A DNA stretch of 64,000 nucleotides from Antedon bifida (taxonomy: Eukaryota > Echinodermata > Crinoidea > Comatulida > Antedonidae), in assembly GCA_963402885.1 (NCBI GenBank), contig OY727095.1, forward strand, positions 6,515,001 to 6,579,000, in the 5' to 3' direction. Below, piece after piece: positions 1 to 12,400 of the stretch. The notes under the pieces are model-generated. The model ran no database searches, was not told where the DNA came from, and was given only the letters and a program-made list of their open reading frames with translations. The stretch's first letter is position 1. The number at the start of each line of letters is the position of its first letter. The position numbers and the translations under genes were made by a program.

Positions 1-1806
1 CGCGAAACTACTCTTAGAAGGTTGAATTATTTTAGCATCTAGCATCTCTTGGAGCATTCGTTTAACCTCTGGGATTACCGATGGATTAATTCGTCTATAA
101 GGCAATCGAATTGGTGGTCCTTCTGTAACTTTGATTTGGTGAGGAATCACAGTACATCTACCAACGTCGAAGATTCCCTTCGAGAAAACATCTTCATGCT
201 TTTGTAATAATTTCCGCAGTCCTGCCTCCTCTTGTTGTGAAAGGCCATTCAGTTTCACTCCTGTTGCCAACAATTTGTCACTGTCCGTCGACAACGTAGG
301 CGTTGCACATTCGTTATTAACATTACTACTCTCCTGCTCCTCCATCACTTCACACAGAGCCACTAAAAGGTTATTCTCCTCTACGTCAAGCATGACTTCA
401 TGCTTCCGCGTAGCTGGTACCGTATCCTTACTGCTCTGTATTGGCGAATTTACCAAATGTCTAAGAATGTTGCAGCCTATTAGAAGTGGATACCTGGTGT
501 TCTTCTGTGTACAAGACTGATCTGATACTACTAGAAAACTTCCCATCAAGTTCTCACCATTCACTTCAATCGGTACCTCGATGTAGCCTTCAATTGGAAT
601 TTCAATCCCGCCTACTCCAATAACATTTAGGAATATTCCAGATGCGGGCTGTAATTCACCAAGATTCTTTTTTAGTTTATCGTGATACAGTGACGATGGT
701 ATAATCGATGCTTCTGCACCCGTGTCGAAAATGCAACCCAGCATGATGCCTCCGATTTCCACATCACCACAAGGACTTTTTGCGACCAGTCGATCTACCA
801 ACTCTGTATTTTCCATTGGTGTGGTTGACATCCGCTTTGTTCCCGGTCCTTTAGCTTCCTTCTCTTTAAGTTTCTCCGGACAGTTTCTACTGTAATGCCC
901 TCTTCCTTTACAATTAAAACACAACGTCTCCTCTGTACAGTCTGTCTTTGCATGTCCCTTTTTGCCACAATTGTAACACTTTAACTCTTTAGCTCGTTCC
1001 ATGTCAGCACTCTGAATATTTATCAAGCTCTGGACACTCTTCGTTAGCATCGCTACGTCATTTTTTAATGCAGCAAGTTCTTCTTTTAGTGCTGGTTCTT
1101 CTACCCTTCTTGCTTCTACTGAATGTTCCATAGACACCTCACAAACTCTGGCCTGATGCCTTGGCTCTTCATCCTTAAAAAATTCTAACACTTCCTCCCG
1201 CATTTCCAAAAATGTCTTATCTTTACACTGCATTTCTATTCTCCTTAGTTCTCTCCTAACCCAACCTTCTTTGGCACCATGAACAAATCTTTCCTTCAAT
1301 GTATAATCCCTCAGCCTCTTCAAAGCATCCTTATCTTCTTCTACTGCAGCTGCCTTTACCATCTTTGTGTATAATCTCATTAGAACACGACTAAAATCTG
1401 CTAGCGACTCAACATCTTTTTGGTTCCGGTTGTGGAATTCTCGAGTTAGAGAAGGTACTGTTTCTATTGGTCCGAACAAAGACTTTAACACTGTCACTAT
1501 TTGGTCATAGTCTTCTCTCACGTTTCCTTCTCTGCAAAGAATCTCTTCTTTCGCTGAGCCTGCTAGATGATCCAATAATGACTGCGCCTTTGCTTTTCCT
1601 GTCAGGTTATAGTGGTTGGCATAACTCTGAAAGTCATCTAACCATTCTTTTAGTGACAAATCTCCATCTGCTTTTGTAGACCCTCTATACTTGGCTATTT
1701 TCACCGGAGGTGGAGCTTGCTGAACTCTTAACCCTTGTAGGACATCAGTCAAAGCCTGCATCATCCCCTGCATGGACGCTTGATCTTCAGCTGGTTCTTC
1801 TGCCAT
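1..1806 (-). CDS. Gag-Pol polyprotein (gag, zinc knuckles, aspartic protease, start of RT), partial
   Basis: The reading frame starts with ATG at 1806 and stays open to base 1 (602 codons), so it is incomplete at its C-terminus. The first 270 or so residues form a gag region of retrotransposon-gag type. Two CCHC zinc knuckles follow (about 1000-860), spaced C-x2-C-x4-H-x4-C, which would bind genomic RNA. A retropepsin-like protease has its D-T-G triad near 730-720. The frame then reaches the N-terminal part of a Ty3/gypsy reverse transcriptase (about 180-1), including the proline-rich stretch that precedes RT motif 1. Gag, protease and RT share a single frame. The family assignment rests on this order plus the LTR and primer site; the exact clade is unknown. 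Confidence 0.92.
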   Translation of the reverse strand, partial: MAEEPAEDQASMQGMMQALTDVLQGLRVQQAPPPVKIAKYRGSTKADGDLSLKEWLDDFQSYANHYNLTGKAKAQSLLDHLAGSAKEEILCREGNVREDYDQIVTVLKSLFGPIETVPSLTREFHNRNQKDVESLADFSRVLMRLYTKMVKAAAVEEDKDALKRLRDYTLKERFVHGAKEGWVRRELRRIEMQCKDKTFLEMREEVLEFFKDEEPRHQARVCEVSMEHSVEARRVEEPALKEELAALKNDVAMLTKSVQSLINIQSADMERAKELKCYNCGKKGHAKTDCTEETLCFNCKGRGHYSRNCPEKLKEKEAKGPGTKRMSTTPMENTELVDRLVAKSPCGDVEIGGIMLGCIFDTGAEASIIPSSLYHDKLKKNLGELQPASGIFLNVIGVGGIEIPIEGYIEVPIEVNGENLMGSFLVVSDQSCTQKNTRYPLLIGCNILRHLVNSPIQSSKDTVPATRKHEVMLDVEENNLLVALCEVMEEQESSNVNNECATPTLSTDSDKLLATGVKLNGLSQQEEAGLRKLLQKHEDVFSKGIFDVGRCTVIPHQIKVTEGPPIRLPYRRINPSVIPEVKRMLQEMLDAKIIQPSKSSFA

Positions 1807-2086
1807 AATTGCAGACTGAGCTCTTACAGTACAAATAAATTCTTATTACACAATATTATATACTACTGAGCTTATCTCTAACATGTACCTTAATGCACCA
1901 AAATCTTAAGAAACATCTATCGGGTAATGTATATAATTTTTGTTTTTTTCCCTTATTCTACCATAAATATTACACTTATACCATCAATCAATCAAAATAA
2001 TTCCAATCAATCAACAAATAAAAATGTTTCATAAATATAGTGCTTAAAAGTCAAAATAGTTCTAGCTTCAACAATACAGTATTACT

Positions 2087-2275
2087 AGTCCAAATCTTGA
2101 TAGGTGGCGTCCTTCACAATCAAAATATCTGCACAAAAGTATATCCACACGTAACTCGATCTCTTATTCCAAATTATAATACTATAGTCCAAATCTTGAT
2201 AGGTGGCGTCCTTCACAATCAAAATATCTGCACAAAAGTATATCCACACGTAACTCGATCTCTTATTCCAAATTA
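2087..2275 (-). repeat. 99-bp tandem duplication in the retrotransposon leader
   Basis: Two nearly identical copies start at 2087 and 2186. A diverged partial third copy, sharing the AGGTGGCG and TTCACAATC blocks, follows at about 2290-2325. The repeat lies between the primer site and gag, where retroelements carry packaging and translation signals. It makes a short open frame on the plus strand that I do not regard as a gene. Confidence 0.9.
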
Positions 2276-2560
2276 GAATTAATACTATAGTCCAATCGTA
2301 ACTAGGTGGCGCACTTCACAATCGCCGAACTGTCATTAAACAAAAACACTACAACGGTAAAACACTGCAACGGTAAAACACAACAATCTGTTTATATCAC
2401 ACGTACGCCACGTCGTACAATCCTTTCTTTTATAAATAAATCGCTAAACCGCTTCCTAGTTTACTTTCGGAAATGTCATTAACCGTAATCGGGATCTAGG
2501 CCTAGCCTATGCTAGAAGTTTACAAATATGGTAGTTGTACAGTACTTACAAACTGCTACA

Positions 2561-2577
2561 TCCCATCCTCGTCGCCA
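2561..2577 (-). other. Primer-binding site complementary to tRNA-Ser(GCU)
   Basis: On the minus strand the 17 bases begin TGGCGACGAGG and lie two bases after the LTR end. TGG pairs with the CCA tail, and the rest is complementary to the 3' acceptor and T-stem end of animal tRNA-Ser(GCU), recalled from memory. This fixes the LTR boundary and the direction of the element. Confidence 0.8.
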
Positions 2578-2579
2578 TT

Positions 2580-3069
2580 TGTCGTAATGTGGGGTGTGGG
2601 GTTATTAATATGTATATCCCCTTCAGATCGTAAAGAATCCAAATAAAGTGAATACGATAAGTATACAAGTTTACAACAGTTTAATAAGTAAGTACTCAAC
2701 AGTATCAACAATTCTTTGTCTTGAAACTAAAACAATCCCAATATCGGTAAAACTCCAACGATCTTGGTCTGTTATAACATTGAAAACATTGAAACTTTTC
2801 GTCCAATAATCTACTTCAAATCTATGAAATCTTTTACAACCGATGTATATTTCGAACTACAGTAAACATCTTCACACTCGAATTCTATTTCCAACGTCGT
2901 ATTATACCTCTTAAACATCAAATTAGTAACTAACAAGTAATATAAACATCAATTATTACTCGGAAACGTCCACTCAACTCCATTCGTCGTGTTCATCTCC
3001 CCTCTCGTGCGTTCTCCTCCTCCGCACAAAACATCTCAAATCCACGGGGGCGCCCTTCACCTCCCGTCA
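2580..3069 (-). repeat. Long terminal repeat (5' LTR), about 490 bp
   Basis: On the minus strand it begins TGACGGG (at 3069) and ends CGACA (at 2580), the TG...CA ends of LTRs. One side abuts the primer site. The other abuts a broken MITE at 3070. The second LTR is outside the window, so identity between LTRs and the target-site duplication cannot be checked here. Confidence 0.75.
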
Positions 3070-3130
3070 ATATCACTACCATATTTGGCCACATCACAGT
3101 CACACTAGTTTGATAGTGTAGACAGAGCTT
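3070..3130. mobile_element. MITE-A fragment, broken by the LTR
   Basis: This is the right part of the MITE-A palindrome, from its internal ATATCACTACCATATTTGG block to the terminal GATAGTGTAGACAGAGCTT. The left part is cut off by the LTR. See the full copy at 3951-4108 for a description of the family. Confidence 0.88.
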
Positions 3131-3438
3131 AAAACTTTAAAATGAGTTTAATTTGTCAAAAGTTGTACATTTGAATTTGAGATACATAGTAGTTAGTACG
3201 CACCAAAATGAATTGGTTATATCTGTTTTTACAATGTTTAAATATCTCTTAAATAGCTTTTGATGTTAAAATTCCAATTTTGGAATCATATGGCATTTGA
3301 TTCAGTTGCCGCCACTGCCAATTGTGATTTCAATAAAATTGAAATGAAACCATATAAGCTATTGGTTTAAATCATATATTAAATGATGTAAATCTTTTAA
3401 AAACTTTTAACAAATTTTGTATTTATATTTTTTTACAG

Positions 3439-6400
3439 AAAGCGTTTGCATTTTTGCTGAATGATTGCAAGTTAAAACACAACAACGTACACATTGGCTC
3501 TGTGTTTGTAAGCAAAGCTGGTGAATGGAAGCTAGGCGGAGTAGCGTACATATGCGCTGCGGAGGGAGAAGGAAGCACGCCCCCAAACAAGGGTATTCAA
3601 GGCCTACAAAAGTATGACCCACCGGAGATGTCTGAAAGTGGACGAATGAGGAAGAAAACACATATTTGGTGATTATAAGTTTATTTATTCGACTTTTCGC
3701 TACATACAAAAATACAAAAAAGTAAAAAACACAAAGACAGTGAAAAGAAAATGTTTTCCCCATACAAATAATGATTCAATTGAACCATCCTTTTTTTATT
3801 GCAGGTCAGCGGATATGTGGGGATTAGGATGTCTTTTGTGGGAGGTGTTTAATGGACCTCTTCCACGTACCTCCTCACTTAAGTCATTAGGCAAGGTAAT
3901 CTTGTTAACATTTTCATTTAAAAATAAATGACTAATCAAAAATCTAATCTAAAGCTCTGTCTACACTATCAAACTAGTTTGACAAAAAAAGGTGTGATGT
4001 GGCCAAATATGGTAGTGATATGCCCAAATATGGTAGTGATATGACATCATCATGTCCATATGGGCACATCACATTTTTTTGTCACATAAAGTTTGTAGAC
4101 AAGGCTTAATCTGTGTAATGATAGTTTTTTACAATTCTTTGTAAAATTCAAATTGCATAATCTCAACATGTTTGTTTTTATTTTCTAGATTCCTAAGTCA
4201 CTAATTAGTAATTACTGTGAATTGGTTGGTGCTAACCCAGTATCCAGACCTAACCCAGCAAGATTCTTACAATTCTGTCTAGAAACAAATGGATTTATGG
4301 ACAACAGCTTTGTTAAAACCAACTTATTCTTAGAGGAGATACAGGTATTCTGTTCAGGCTATCTAATCCAACAATATTCATAATGTGTGTTGAAGTTCCT
4401 ATAGAATTCATATCTTACTTTTTCTATTGATACAAAATTTATGTTTAATGATGTCATATCACCACTATATTTGGTTTGATTTTGTAAACAGAGCTTTAGT
4501 GTTTTGTTATATGTTTGTTATGTGTTTTATATATATTTGATGTGTATAAAATACACAATGAATGAATGAATGAATCTATTTATCTATTTGATCTTATTTT
4601 GTAATTGATGATAAACAAAATATATTATTGATTGATACAGATAAAAGATGCAATAGAGAAGAATAAGTTTCTAGCTGGTTTAAGTTCTAGTCTTGATGAT
4701 TTTCCAGAAGAGTTCTGTCGCTTCAAGATCCTTCCACTACTTCTGCAGGCATTTGAATTTGGCAATGCTGGCTCAGCGGTCCTTACACCTTTATTGAAGG
4801 TAAACAACATGCTTTATACATCTTAACTAATATTTTCATCTGGTTTTATATGAAATATCTGTATACAATTCTTTACGTTAAACTAGTATAGATACGTACG
4901 TGTGCGAACTAATCTTCATCTGACACATACCACAACTTTCTACTCGCCTATAAGTCCCTTTGTGTCGAGTGCTGCCACCAAATTGCGCCCGTTCGTTTGT
5001 CCAAATCAAATTTACTTAAGAATGTTATTGTGAATATTAATCGTAATTAAACTTGATTCCTCCAGCTTGGTAAACTCTTGGAAACAGCAGAATACCAAAC
5101 AAAAGTATTACCGTGTGTTGTCAAGATGTTCACATCGACCGATAGGGCAACTCGTATAAAGTTATTACAACAACTCGAAGATTTCATTGAGTATTTACAA
5201 TCGGCAGTTGTGAATGATCAGGTGTTCCCTCATATTTGTCATGGGTTCACAGACACAAACCCCGCAATCAGAGAGAGCACTGTCAAGGTAGGAGAAATAC
5301 TTCTTTACAGTATTTACTTAAAGCTCTGTCTACACTATCAAACTTTATGTGACAAAAAAATGTGATGTGCCCATATATGGACATGATGATGTCATATCAC
5401 TACCATATTTGGGCATATCACTAATATAGTTGAGCACATCACACTTTTTTTTGTCAAACTAGTTTGATAGTGTAGACAGAGCTTAAGGGTCTGTTATGTT
5501 GCAAACACAAAAACAATTAATAACTCTTAAAGATAAGTTTACTTGAGTATTTTAAATTCCCACTTTTTGGAAACAACTTGTCTTGTTAACTCCTGCCAAT
5601 TTAGATACGTTTTGGTATGCTACTTGCAAATTATTTTAAGAATTCTCAGATAATTTTGTTTTCTTTTTTTTTTCAGGCAATGATACTTCTTTCAGAAAAA
5701 TTGAATGATCATAATTTAAATGTTGAGGTGATGAAACATTTTGCCCGACTTCAATCTAAAGATCCTCAGGTTAGTACAGTCAAACTATCAGTTATTTAAT
5801 CAGTTACATTAATCAATCAGTTAATCAACCAATCTCAGTTAGTCAACCAATCTCAATTAATCAATAAATCTCAGTTAATCAATAAATCAGTTAATCAATA
5901 AATCTCAGTTAATCAATAAATCAGTTAATCAACCAATCTCAGTTAATCAATAAATCAGTTAATCAATAAATCTCAGTTAATCAATCAATCAGTTAATCAA
6001 CAAATCTCAGTTAATCAATAAATCAGTTAATCAACCAATCTCGGTTAATCAATAAATCAGTTAATCAATAAATCAGTTAATCAATAAATCAGTTAATCAA
6101 CCAATCTTGGTTAATCAATCAATCAGTTAATCAATAAATCTCAGTAATTCAATCAATCAATCAATCAATCCGTTAGTCAACCAATCTCAGTAATTCAATC
6201 AGTTAACCAATCTCATTAATTCAACCAATCTCAGTTAATCAGTTAATCAACCAATCTCAGTTAATCAATCAGTTAATCAACCAATCTCAGTTAATCAATC
6301 AGTTAATCAACCAATCTCAGTTAATCAATCAGTTAATCAACCAATCTCAGTTAATCAATCAATCAATCAGTTAATCAATAAATCTCAGTAATTTAATTAA

Positions 6401-9400
6401 TCAATCAGTTGAATATTAATTGACTGTCTGTTTTTTGTCTATTTAGGGTGGTATACGAACAAATACAACAGTTTGCCTTGGCAAAATAGCTGGTCATCTA
6501 AACCCAGCAGTAAGTATTCAAAACATAAACACTAATACATTCTATTGGGGGTTTTTCCCAGACATTTTTATTGCCATATTCTTTATGTGACAAAAATAAA
6601 TATGAATATAAATATATGGACATGATGCTGTCATATCACTACCGTATTTAGGCACATCACACTTTTTTTGTCAAACTAGTTTGATAGTGTAGACGGAGCT
6701 TAAGGCCTAAGCAATCCAATAAAATAGCAGCCTTTAATATTAGGCAAAAAACACTGATAAAATATTAGGCTTAAAGTAGGATCATGATCAGCGTATAAGG
6801 TGTTATAGGCTTCTTATGTACTAGTTGAATGTGTCTTAGAGTGGGACAGTCAGCTTAAAGTGTTTTGTTTTTTTTTACAGACAAGACAGAAAATACTTTT
6901 ATCAGCTTTCACAAGGGCAATGAAGGATCCGTTCCCGCCTTCGCGCATCGCAGGTGTCATGGCGTTGCACGCTACCCACAATTTCTTCTCATTAAAAGAC
7001 ACGTCACTTAGAATTCTACCGGCAATGTGCGCTCTCACCGTTGATCCTGATAAAAATGTTAGAGATCAAGTAAGTCATTTTAAATATTTTAAAATATTTT
7101 ACTTTTGTAAAATGTATGTTCATGTTTCTCCGACAATGAAATGTGTTCAAAAACATAATGAGCACTAAATGAATTATTTTTCTTTTTAGACATTTCGTGT
7201 AATAAAACATTTTGTCCAAAAATTAGAAGATGTTTCAGAAAATCCAGAAAAATTAGAAGAAATGGGTAAGGACTATAATATTACTATTGAGGAATTTGTT
7301 GTAAAAAAAAATCAAATTGTACAAAACAGACGGACAATTCTAAATACAAATTACATACAGTATATAGTTATACACTGCACTAATCTACTTTAAAAAATGT
7401 ACTTGGAAATCTGCCATTTTTTTATTTTACTGACTTCTTTCTTTCTTTAACAAGTAGACTAGGAATCCTGAAAAGTTTATGAAATTTAAATTTGTTTCAA
7501 TTGTCTTAAATTATAGTTAGATGATTGTTGTTTGATAAACTTTGTTTTAGAGGCAGATGTAAACTGTGCATCTAACACCCAGCAGAATGCAGCTGGATGG
7601 GCAGGATGGGCGGTCACGTCACTCACATCAAGGTTCTACAAAGGAGGCCCTCAACCTGCTCAAGCGGAACGTATACAAGACAAAGAAGGTATGTAGAAAG
7701 CCCTACTATGTATAGAATGAAAGTAGAATGCATGCTACAGTTAAAGCTCTGTCCACACTATCAAACTAGTTTGACAAAAAAGTGTGATTTGCCCAAATAT
7801 GGTAGTGATATGACGTCATCATGTCAATATATGGACACATACATTTTTTTGTAGACAGAGCTCAACACTCCAAACTTTGAGACCTTTTTACTGTGAAAAG
7901 AGCGATATCGGGTAAAGATCTGTCTACACTATCAAACTTGATGTGACAGAACAATGTGACATATATGAACATAATGAAGTCATATCAATACCACATTTGG
8001 GCATATCACTACCATATTTGGGCACGTCACACTTTTTTGTCAAAGTAGTTTGATAGTGCAGACAGAGTTCAAAAGATATCAGACTAGCATGTGAGCGGTA
8101 TGAATTGATACTGATCATTGACCCTGTCTCTTGGACTGAGGAGGTCAACTAAAGAAATCAACAAGTTAATACTCTCACTGTCATTTCCCTCATGATTAAA
8201 ATATACACCCTTGACAAACAATTATTCCAAGTGCCTCTTTAATATTATTTAAAAAAATTAACTTTTAAACAGTCAAGAAAAAAGAAACAGTTGATGGTGG
8301 TAAAGAACCAGTGAAATTAGAAAAGCACACTAAAGATGAAGAAAAATACGAAACAGCAGATTCCGCATCAGATTATGACGAGAGAGAGGATGCAGAACAA
8401 TCGGAAGATGGATGGAGTAATAAGGAGGTAATTTAACAAATTTTAATAAACATTACTAAAAGGTAGCTCTAGGTTTAAAATTGTTATTAATTATAAAATA
8501 TTAACCTTTGTAATAACATTCATTCATTCATCAGTGGAAAATAACTTCCATTTATTGTCATTTGCATATAAAATATACTATACATAGAAATTTTGTTTGA
8601 TATTTGACAATGACCCTACATATTTTTCATCAGAGGTAAATTAGAACGAATGAAATTAGTCTTTTTTTTTCCAAAGTGGTGGTGTACAGGATTTTTTTTT
8701 AAAATGTTATAAGATAATTAGGAAATTCACTAACATTTCAGGCATTTAAAAAAAAAAATATATAAGTTAAAAGTAATCTATTTTATTGGAAGTAGTTACC
8801 AATTTAGCATTTGTAAGTCATTGAAAATAATTAAAATTACAACACAAACTTTGTTTTCAGAAGACGTCAAGTAATAAAAACAAACCTGATCTATCAAATC
8901 AATGGGAAGATGACAATGACAATTGGAACAATGATGATGATGATGAAGAATGGGGTTCAATTGAAACTACACAATCAACTAAACCCATGAAACTTAACAG
9001 CAGCAAAAAACAACCTGATAACTTTTTTAGCGATTGGCAGGATGATGGATTATCATCATCAAAACAAAAACAAACAAACAGTAATAAACGAACTGAAAAA
9101 TCCCAAAATGTCGCCAAGAAAACGACGAGTCGGCCTTCAAGTTCGGAAACCACCGGTTGGGATAATGACGATGATGGATGGGGTGATGTTTTAAATAACT
9201 CAACAAAGACGACGAAATTAAAAGATAAAAAAACTGTACAGAAGAAGAAAGTTGAAGAGGATGATTTTGGATGGGGTGAGGATAATGATTGGGGAAGTAT
9301 GGAGACAAGTACTACAAAAGGAAAGTTTGATTTTGATGAAAGTGAAGGAGGAGGAGGAGGAGGAGGAGGAGGAGGAGGAGGATGGGGTAATGATGATGAC

Positions 9401-12400
9401 TGGGCACCGATTGAACCAAAACCTAAGGTTAGATTACCCATATTTTTTTTTATTTATTTATATATTGATTGATAGATTATTGATTGAGATATTGATAGTT
9501 TTTTAATTAATTTTCGGCCTTTATGTCGGACAGACGATGTTTTTAACATACATGAACTAACAGACTCATCTGATATAAATATATAAATTTACAGTGTTTG
9601 GGAAGTTTGTATGTATTATTACTTTAATTAATAATATTGATTGATAGGTTAATAGTTCATATGTTATTGATTGATAGGTATTGATTGATAGATTATTGAT
9701 TGATATATCAATTAAAATATAATTGATACTATAGCTTATTAATTCAAATATGGTTTTTATATTATTTATTGATAGATTATTGATACATTGTTTGAATATA
9801 TAATTGATAGATATTGATTGATTGAATATTAACTAATAATTGATGATTTTTTATTGCTTGACTAAAAATTTCTTATATTCTCTTTGGTGATCACTTTAGT
9901 AATATTATGCTTACTAATATATCTTTAAGATCTGTCTACGCTATCAAACTTTATGTGAAAAAAATATGATGTGCCCATACAGTATATGATGATATATATG
10001 ATGATGTTATATCACTACCATATTAAGGCACATCACACATCAAACTAGTTTGATAGTGTAGACAGAGCTTTAGTTCATTAACAACAAATGCATGAAATAA
10101 TTATTGCAATAACTTAGAATGAACTTTAACACTTCTTATAATATTAAACCTAATTGTTTGTTAACTGCCAATTTAGTTGCAGAAAAACACTTTTAAAAGA
10201 AAAAGATGCACAGGTGGTTCATACATATAAAGCCTTGTTCCCACTTAGACGCAACGCAATTAGATGACAACCACATGACGACAGTTTGGACAATCCATCA
10301 TGTCAGGATTATTGTCAAATTACTTGCAGTGTGCTTACTTCAAGTGGGAACCAAGCTTTAATGCATTCATATATTATATACTTCATAGAGCAAGCAACAT
10401 TTTAATGTATTTGTATCTGTGCACCATCTCAGTCACCTCCCACTCACCTACCACTTTTTCATAAACATACTAAACGTTTAGCATACATTATGCATGTTGT
10501 AGGATTTAAATTAAGACTTAACAAATAGGCGTATTCGCTTGGTTGTTTACGACCTCCTCAAACTGCTCGCTAAATATGTACTCGCAGTCGCACTGCTCAT
10601 ATAGAAACAGCAAGGAGTCTGAAGAGATACAGCTCCACAAAACAGACCAATTGTAAAAGCCTATTGACTAAAACCGATTAGATTATTAAAGCATGGTTTG
10701 AAATCCTAACATAAACAGCAATGTAACCAAGGTCAGATACCGCATGCATGGAAATTCTGTAATAATTCGCATGGAAAGAACCAAAACTATGTGCTAACAA
10801 AACAAACCTAATTGATCTGTCGCCCTCTAAGAATATCTTTTTAATGTTAGACTCCCCCACCAGGCTGGAATGAGGATTTGGACTTTAAGAAAGTGGATTC
10901 AGACTTAGCACCAGCCAGTGCGTATGACTGGGGTCAATCAGAGGTCAATGAGGATTTCTTGTCCATTGGAGGGGCAAATTCAGATGAAGTAAGGATATCA
11001 ACATTTCTCTGAAATCAAGAAGAATGAATAATATTAATGTCAGAGTTTAAAACAAATTTAATATTACCAATGTTTTTCGTTTCTTTTTTAAAAAAAATTA
11101 TTATTTTTACTTCACAATGATCTTAGGCACAATTTTCAAAGTTTTTATTTATGTCATATTTTACATCCATACACTTTTTTCATTCATTTTAAAAGTTTAA
11201 AATATTTTCTCTCTTACTTTTCGGGCCATTTATATCAACAATGCATTTTTTCATATTTATCTTCTGCTTTTGAATCAAATCACTTACACTTTATGGGGTT
11301 AGAGAAAACTAATAAAATATGTGCATCTTTTATTAATTATAATTTATTTCAATCATATTTATTATTCATATATTATTACTGTAAACATTTATACTCTACC
11401 TTTGTGGAATTAGGTAGGTTATTGGTTATGGTTAACAAAGTGTATACAGGCTTAGTAAATTACCTGGTTAAAGGGTCTTTCACACCTGTTCCGGAACCGT
11501 GCTGGAACAGGTGTGAAAGACCCTTAAGTTGGTTACATAGCCACCAAAGTTTGTTCATGATACCAACTAAGCTTTTACTAAGCTTGACAGAACTTAACAG
11601 TGGCCACTCTCTCCAAATAAGACTTCAGAAGACCTGAGTTCAATACATTTAAATTGTGACTCAGTCAGTGTTGTTGTAGCTTTTCTTCTCTCTGTTTTCA
11701 TTACCATACATGGAATATAAAACACAATTATTAGAAAGTAATGAGGTATATTGAAATTTTAGAACAACATGCAAACAAGTCTAACACCCATTTTCCAGAA
11801 ATCAATAGGCCCCTACAACAATTAGACATTTGTTGTGTTATTGTTCATGTGGTGTTTGGCTGCCATGGGAATTGTTAAGTACCATTGAATGTCTTTACAC
11901 CAACCGTACCGATTGTTATTTGTTTCATTTCTATTTTTTTTTTTATTATTATTATTATGGTACACTGTATAAACCCCACAGAATGTATATGAACAATAAA
12001 AGGGGAATCCCCTTAAATTTCCAGTGAGAGCATTACTGTTGAAAATCAATAGTTTGACAATAATAAGCTTGAATTTCAATAACAGCAGGCCATTGTTGAT
12101 GTCATGTCGTATTAGCTATACATTTATTTTGCTCTAATATACGACGACTACTAGATTATTTTTTGCTATTTTTAAATACATTGTATACAATTAAACAGTC
12201 TGGTAGCCATGGCTATGGGATCAACAGAACATAACAAACTGCATCTGCATAATTTTTACAATCCAAGCTTGTAGTTGATTTGCAGCATCATTATCATGAA
12301 CATAAAGATGAATATTATAATGTAACCAGTATTATTCCAAATAAAAAATCTCAATAATAATATAGTTCTATGCAGAATTATTAGCAACTACACTTCAATT

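Larger units (their letters stand above)
1..3069 (-). mobile_element. Ty3/gypsy-type LTR retrotransposon, 5' part, cut by the window edge
   Basis: Read on the minus strand the order is LTR (3069-2580), primer-binding site (2577-2561), a leader of about 750 bp, then an uninterrupted gag-protease-RT frame from 1806 to the left edge. The remainder of pol, integrase and the second LTR must lie to the left, outside the window. The upstream end of the LTR cuts into a palindromic MITE whose other part is missing here, so the element transposed into that MITE. No stop or frameshift is seen in 602 codons, which suggests a young copy. It is antisense to SCYL1 and probably sits in a SCYL1 intron, since the first SCYL1 exons are not seen in the window. 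Confidence 0.9.

Noticed and set aside
2040-2276. Plus-strand frame with a repeated 33-residue block
   Set aside because: It is the 99-bp duplication in the retrotransposon leader, read on the wrong strand.
8899-9441. Minus-strand open frame rich in proline and serine
   Set aside because: It is the shadow of SCYL1 exon 12; the plus strand matches SCYL1 in frame and splices correctly.
10864-10988. SCYL1 exon starting at the AG at 10863
   Set aside because: It would break the frame; the AG at 10850 keeps it and adds a short proline-rich stretch.
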